64,000 nucleotides of DNA from Opisthocomus hoazin (lineage: Eukaryota; Chordata; Aves; Opisthocomiformes; Opisthocomidae), in NCBI RefSeq assembly GCF_030867145.1, contig NC_134421.1, positions 31,007,979-31,071,978 of the forward strand, read 5' to 3'. Shown one piece after another: positions 60,001 to 64,000 of this stretch. A model generated the notes under the pieces. It saw nothing but the letters and a program-made list of their open reading frames with translations. It was not told where the DNA came from and searched no databases. The first letter of the stretch is position 1, and the number at the start of each line of letters is the position of its first letter. Made by a program: the position numbers and the translations under genes.

Positions 60001-63000
60001 TCCCTGTCGCCATGCCAGTGGCTGCGGGGCTGGTCGGTCGGGAAGCCGGCTGCCTGGGGGTGTGCCAGGGTGATGCTACACTGGGGGCTTCCACCCCAAA
60101 CCCCGGCGCCTTAGCACCCCACCATGCTGGGGGCCGGCTGCCCGCCCTGCTGCAGGCTAGCCACAGCTATGAGCCGGAGCTAGGTCCAGCCCCAACGTTT
60201 CGGCTTGAAGAGAATTCCTTCCTCTAAAGACTGATGAGTTCCCTACGTGCACACGTTGGCTGTAGTAGTCTCCATCTGCAATCACCGTGTCCAAAGGTGG
60301 AGGGTCCACTGTATTTGGTATGTGAAGAGTAACTTCTACCTGGACACCTAGCCCTTAGAGGCAGCTCTCACTGAAGGAGAGGGAACGGTTTGCCATTACT
60401 GTCTTCCTCTATGGCAGCTCCTCATAACGTGCAGACTTGAAACTAAGGAGCAAGTCTCATTTGACAGCTCCTGGTGATATTCCTGCCAGTTTAACTAGCT
60501 CTTTGTGGTTATAGCTGTATGAGGCATGCTGCAAGCCCTGGGACTACCACGCTGCTGGGCAGGGGTCAAAACCAACAGGACACGATAAAGAAACGGAATC
60601 TCTGGTTCGTTTTGGTTGTCTTTGTATTCGGACTGAAATCAGTTCTTGGATGTTAAAACTGGGAAGTTTCGATGAGAGGTCTGGCTGGAAGCAGTAAGGA
60701 CCTCCAAGGTCGTGAGGGCAGTTCACAAAGGAGACAGAGGAGTCTGTCCTTCCCTTTCATGTTTGTCTCCCATCTGCTGCACCTACACCTGGAGAGAGAA
60801 GTGGGGGCTGGGAGCACTTTGGGTCACAATTCCTCACCACATTGTGTCTGTGCAGCGTGTCAACGGCAGGCTGGTCACCCAGGACTGGGAATCCTATGTC
60901 CTGAGGACATTGCAAATAATAAAGCAATATTATTCTTTAGTGACTGCTAATCTGTTACTGTGAATCCCAGGGACTGAGTGTGGCATGAAGGATATCAGTT
61001 TTAATAACTCTGTGAGTCTATTTCGCTCTGAGACATTGACTTCATAGTACCTGCAAAGAGGAGACCAAGGGATTTCATCCAGCTCCAATCCTTCCCTCTC
61101 AGCCTCTCCTGTTCTGACTCACCTTCTCCTTGTCTAATTGTTCTGTTTTGCCCCAGATCTGTTCTTCTGTGAGCATGCCCAGCTCACAGCAAACATCTCC
61201 ACCGTTAGCCCAGGCAGGGAAGCGGTTGCGTGATGTTGTTGTCAGCAGACGGTTTATCTAGTTCTAATTCTCATGGCTCCATCTCTGCGAGTACTTATAC
61301 ACGGACCTCATTTTGCAGCGGTGGCAAGGGGAAAGGTCAGTATTTATGAATCATTTCCTCCTGGCTGTGGCAATGAGGTTGATTTTCAGAGTGAGTCATG
61401 GAAGAGCAGCCCGGAGTGGCGACGGTCTCCAAGCAAAGGACCTTCAGATCTTAAGTGACCTTTGGACATTGCAGCCAAGTTACCATCATGATTTCACATA
61501 CCTAGTCACAAAGATCTTTATTTACTTAAAACTGCAGGTTCTGTAGGTATTGTACACCATGTATGCGAGAAACTCTGCTTCGCTTGGAAGCATTACAAGG
61601 ACTCACATGTATGACTGCCTGGATGGCAAATCAAGTATCACACAGTGAAAAGATGAAGGGCAATCTAGCACGCCTTCTGTTGTTAGAAATACAGGCTTGT
61701 ATGGAGGGGGAAAGGTTTTCCTAAGGGGAGTAACCCAGTAAAACGGAGTAGTTGAACCAGCATTGATTAGCCCTTTGAATGATATTTTCATGTGAGTGCA
61801 GAAGTGATGCTACCACAAGGTTTTGTCTATTAACACCAAGGAGCCAATATGGTACTGCTGTGTTACGAGCTGCAAAAACATGGAGTAAGCCCATCCCCAC
61901 AGTGCAGAGCATAAAAGCTAAAAGGAGTGAGATGCTGAGAGAGGTTGTACGTGATCCACCTCAACACTTTGAAATAGCATCAGCAAATTACTACCCAAAG
62001 GATGCATCCTCTCACTCAAGAGATCCAGTTTTAGTGCAGGCTTTCAGGGAAAACATTTAATTCCCTGTATTAAAATGTTTTCCAGAAAAGCTGCCCAGCT
62101 GCAAGCTCTAAAATGTTCAAAACTTCCTCCAGAGTACATCTATTTATTTTCCCTGCCCCGTTTTCCCCATGCTCTCTCTTTCTGCCATTAGGACCATCAG
62201 GAGCTGCAGTGGTGAGTAAGGCTCCTTCTTCACTGAACCCCTCTAAGGTTTTCCATCATGCCGTTTCATCCCAGCACCGTGCGGCTGGCAACACCGGGAC
62301 AGGTGGAGAGAGCTGGGGCTGAGCTTTCTCGGGCGTTTGTCAGCATCCAGCCCCATTTTGTGGAGCGGAGCCTGACCGGCGCTGGTGCTGCCCGTGCTGC
62401 GGATGCCTGGTCTCTCTCGGCTGTCGGACATCTGTGAGGGAAGCACGCTCATCCCATCCCCACCCCGGCATGGGATAGCTCCCGCAGAAGCCAGAGTCAT
62501 GTATCTCCCCAGTTGTCCAGACAGAGGGCAGAGGTCTGAGGGGCTAAAAGTAGAAGGGGAGCATGTTGGCTGATGTTGGTTCCTGGGTGAGTCGCCTACA
62601 AATAATACTCCCAGCTGTTTCCCTGACAGGGCATCCATCTGAGCATTGTCCCAGAGCTGCACGGAGCTTTCTGCTCAGCTTTTTGCGCCTCCGCCATGAG
62701 GCCATGGCCCTACAGTGGTAATTGTCAGCCCTAGACAGGAAATCTAATTAAATGGGAGATGAGGTACAAGGAGATAACATATGGTGCGTTCACTTTCAGC
62801 AGACAGAAAAGGCAGGCAAGGGGAGGGCTTGCTCCGAGGTGTAGGAGGGCTGGGAGGCTCAGACCTACTGCCAAGGCTGCTTCCGAGCCTGCTGTGCTTG
62901 CTGGAGCGAGCACAGGGGAAACCAGCAGCCCTCTTTCCACGCAGAGGCAGTGACAGGCTGAACCATGCAAAATGTGTCCCTGGCTGCTCTTGCACTGTGT

Positions 63001-63741
63001 AGGAATACATTCCCTGCAGGAATAACTTATCTTTGGCCAAAACAGCTCCATTTACAGTGGCCCTGAGGGCTGCTGGCCAGGGGGAGGACCCCAGCAGCGG
63101 AGGGTCTGCACCAGTACCCATGGATGCCACCGGCTGAGCCTGCCAAGGGATCCCACCTGCCCTGGCAGCCAGCGATGCTGGGGCCTGCCCAGGAGAGCAT
63201 TGTGTTTGTGCGTTATGGCCTTCTCACCACAGTGGAGCTTTGCTGGGCATCTTCTGCATCATCTCCCTGTGCGGAGTCGGTGCTCGCCAACGCGGCGTGG
63301 CCCTGGGGCGAGCTTGGCTGCTGGCAGGCTCTGACTGGGAGAGGCACAGCTGGTGCTGCAATCCTGCCTGTGGTTGCAACCGGAGAGGCTGACCATGTGG
63401 CAGGAAGAGGGGGCTTTGTTCAACAACAGAAAGTGCAAACCAAAGCACCCACCTGTGGCCTCCTGCGAGCGTGGTGGGCGATGCAAGAGCAGCTCCCCCA
63501 GCCGAGCGGGTGTCGCTGCCGCCCTGCTGATGGTGACTGACAGTTCCTTATTTTTAAGATAACCGGCAGCATGAAGTCTCAGCACTTCACACATCTGAAG
63601 GCCAGATCGTTTCCTCTGAAAGCAATCCACAGCCACATCCAATCATGACAGAAAGGCAAAGGTTGTCTTAATAATGTAACGTCCTGTGCTGGATGCTTTC
63701 AGTGCTGATGGCTGCATCGCGATTAGCAGAGAGGCACCCCT

Positions 63742-63757
63742 AATTGCAGCGGCAATT
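63742..63757. repeat. Short inverted repeat AATTGC-N4-GCAATT
   Basis: Two 6-base arms are separated by AGCG inside the AT-rich right-edge block. The symmetry and spacing suggest a dimeric protein-binding site, but the length is small enough for chance. Confidence 0.5.
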
Positions 63758-64000
63758 GTCACACAGACGGGAAGGTATTGTTCATCCTCGGAGATTTAGA
63801 GCTCTGTGGCACAGCGTTAACGAATATAATCCCTCCATTTACTTTAGGACTTTGAGACTTTCTCGTATATCTTCAGTTTCCTCAGAACAGCTGATTGTAA
63901 TTCACAGGAAAAGCCTGAATGTGAAACACATGTTTCAGCAGAGTTTTAAATCCTCACAGTCAACGTTTGGCTGGATGCACTTCTTTTTATTTCCCTCAGG

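Larger units (their letters stand above)
53191..64000. other. Intergenic region to the right edge, no gene seen
   Basis: I see no spliceable conserved gene, tRNA or LTR here. GC-rich patches at 54870-55310, 59100-60230 and 62850-63540 give longer open frames (up to 235 codons at 59131-59838, minus) with low-complexity composition and no domain. A near-perfect palindrome lies at 57060-57081. The last 350 bases (63650-64000) are AT-rich and look like unique, possibly conserved non-coding DNA. Confidence 0.5.

Noticed and set aside
1-64000. A CRISPR array, operon or other prokaryotic system
   Set aside because: All recognised genes are spliced or CpG-island vertebrate genes, and the only repeats are avian transposons, minisatellites and simple repeats.

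Overview
The window is nuclear DNA from a bird. It contains two vertebrate housekeeping/signalling loci on the plus strand with unmethylated-type CpG islands, GT-AG introns, a degraded CR1 LINE, and LTR solo elements of a kind I recognise from avian genomes. There is no sign of bacterial, phage or organellar sequence. The pair NAP1L1 then PHLDA1 in the same orientation matches the order I know from human 12q21 and the matching avian chromosome; this is recalled, not computed. Species cannot be fixed from the sequence alone.

Layout: 1-1310 holds a decayed CR1 retrotransposon on the minus strand (end of the esterase-bearing ORF1 and start of the endonuclease ORF2). 1311-7150 is non-coding intergenic DNA. 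7150-8650 is the CpG island and promoter of NAP1L1, with a TATA-like box, a CRE-like site and a pyrimidine (TCT/TOP-type) start. NAP1L1 then runs to about 39045. It has a non-coding first exon (to 7829), a 15.5-kb first intron carrying two LTRs in opposite orientation, and 14 coding exons (23370-38357). These splice in consistent phase to a complete 393-residue histone chaperone ending in a CKQQ prenylation box. 39046-45200 is intergenic DNA with possible distal NAP1L1 poly(A) use. PHLDA1 sits in a second CpG island (about 45200-46400), with an uninterrupted PH-domain ORF of 148 codons at 45764-46210 and a 3' UTR running to at least 47080. 47100-64000 is intergenic and I found no convincing gene in it. 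It holds simple repeats, a possible MIR-like SINE relic, a strong G-quadruplex motif, and two AT-rich segments dense in homeodomain-type motifs that could be distal regulatory elements.

NAP1L1 is a core histone chaperone (H2A-H2B shuttling, nucleosome assembly). PHLDA1 is an inducible PH-domain regulator of apoptosis and receptor signalling. They are neighbours without a known shared pathway. I found no convincing previously undescribed system. The most useful second looks are the promoter architecture of NAP1L1, the start-codon question and repeat-poor short form of PHLDA1, and the transposon fossils.
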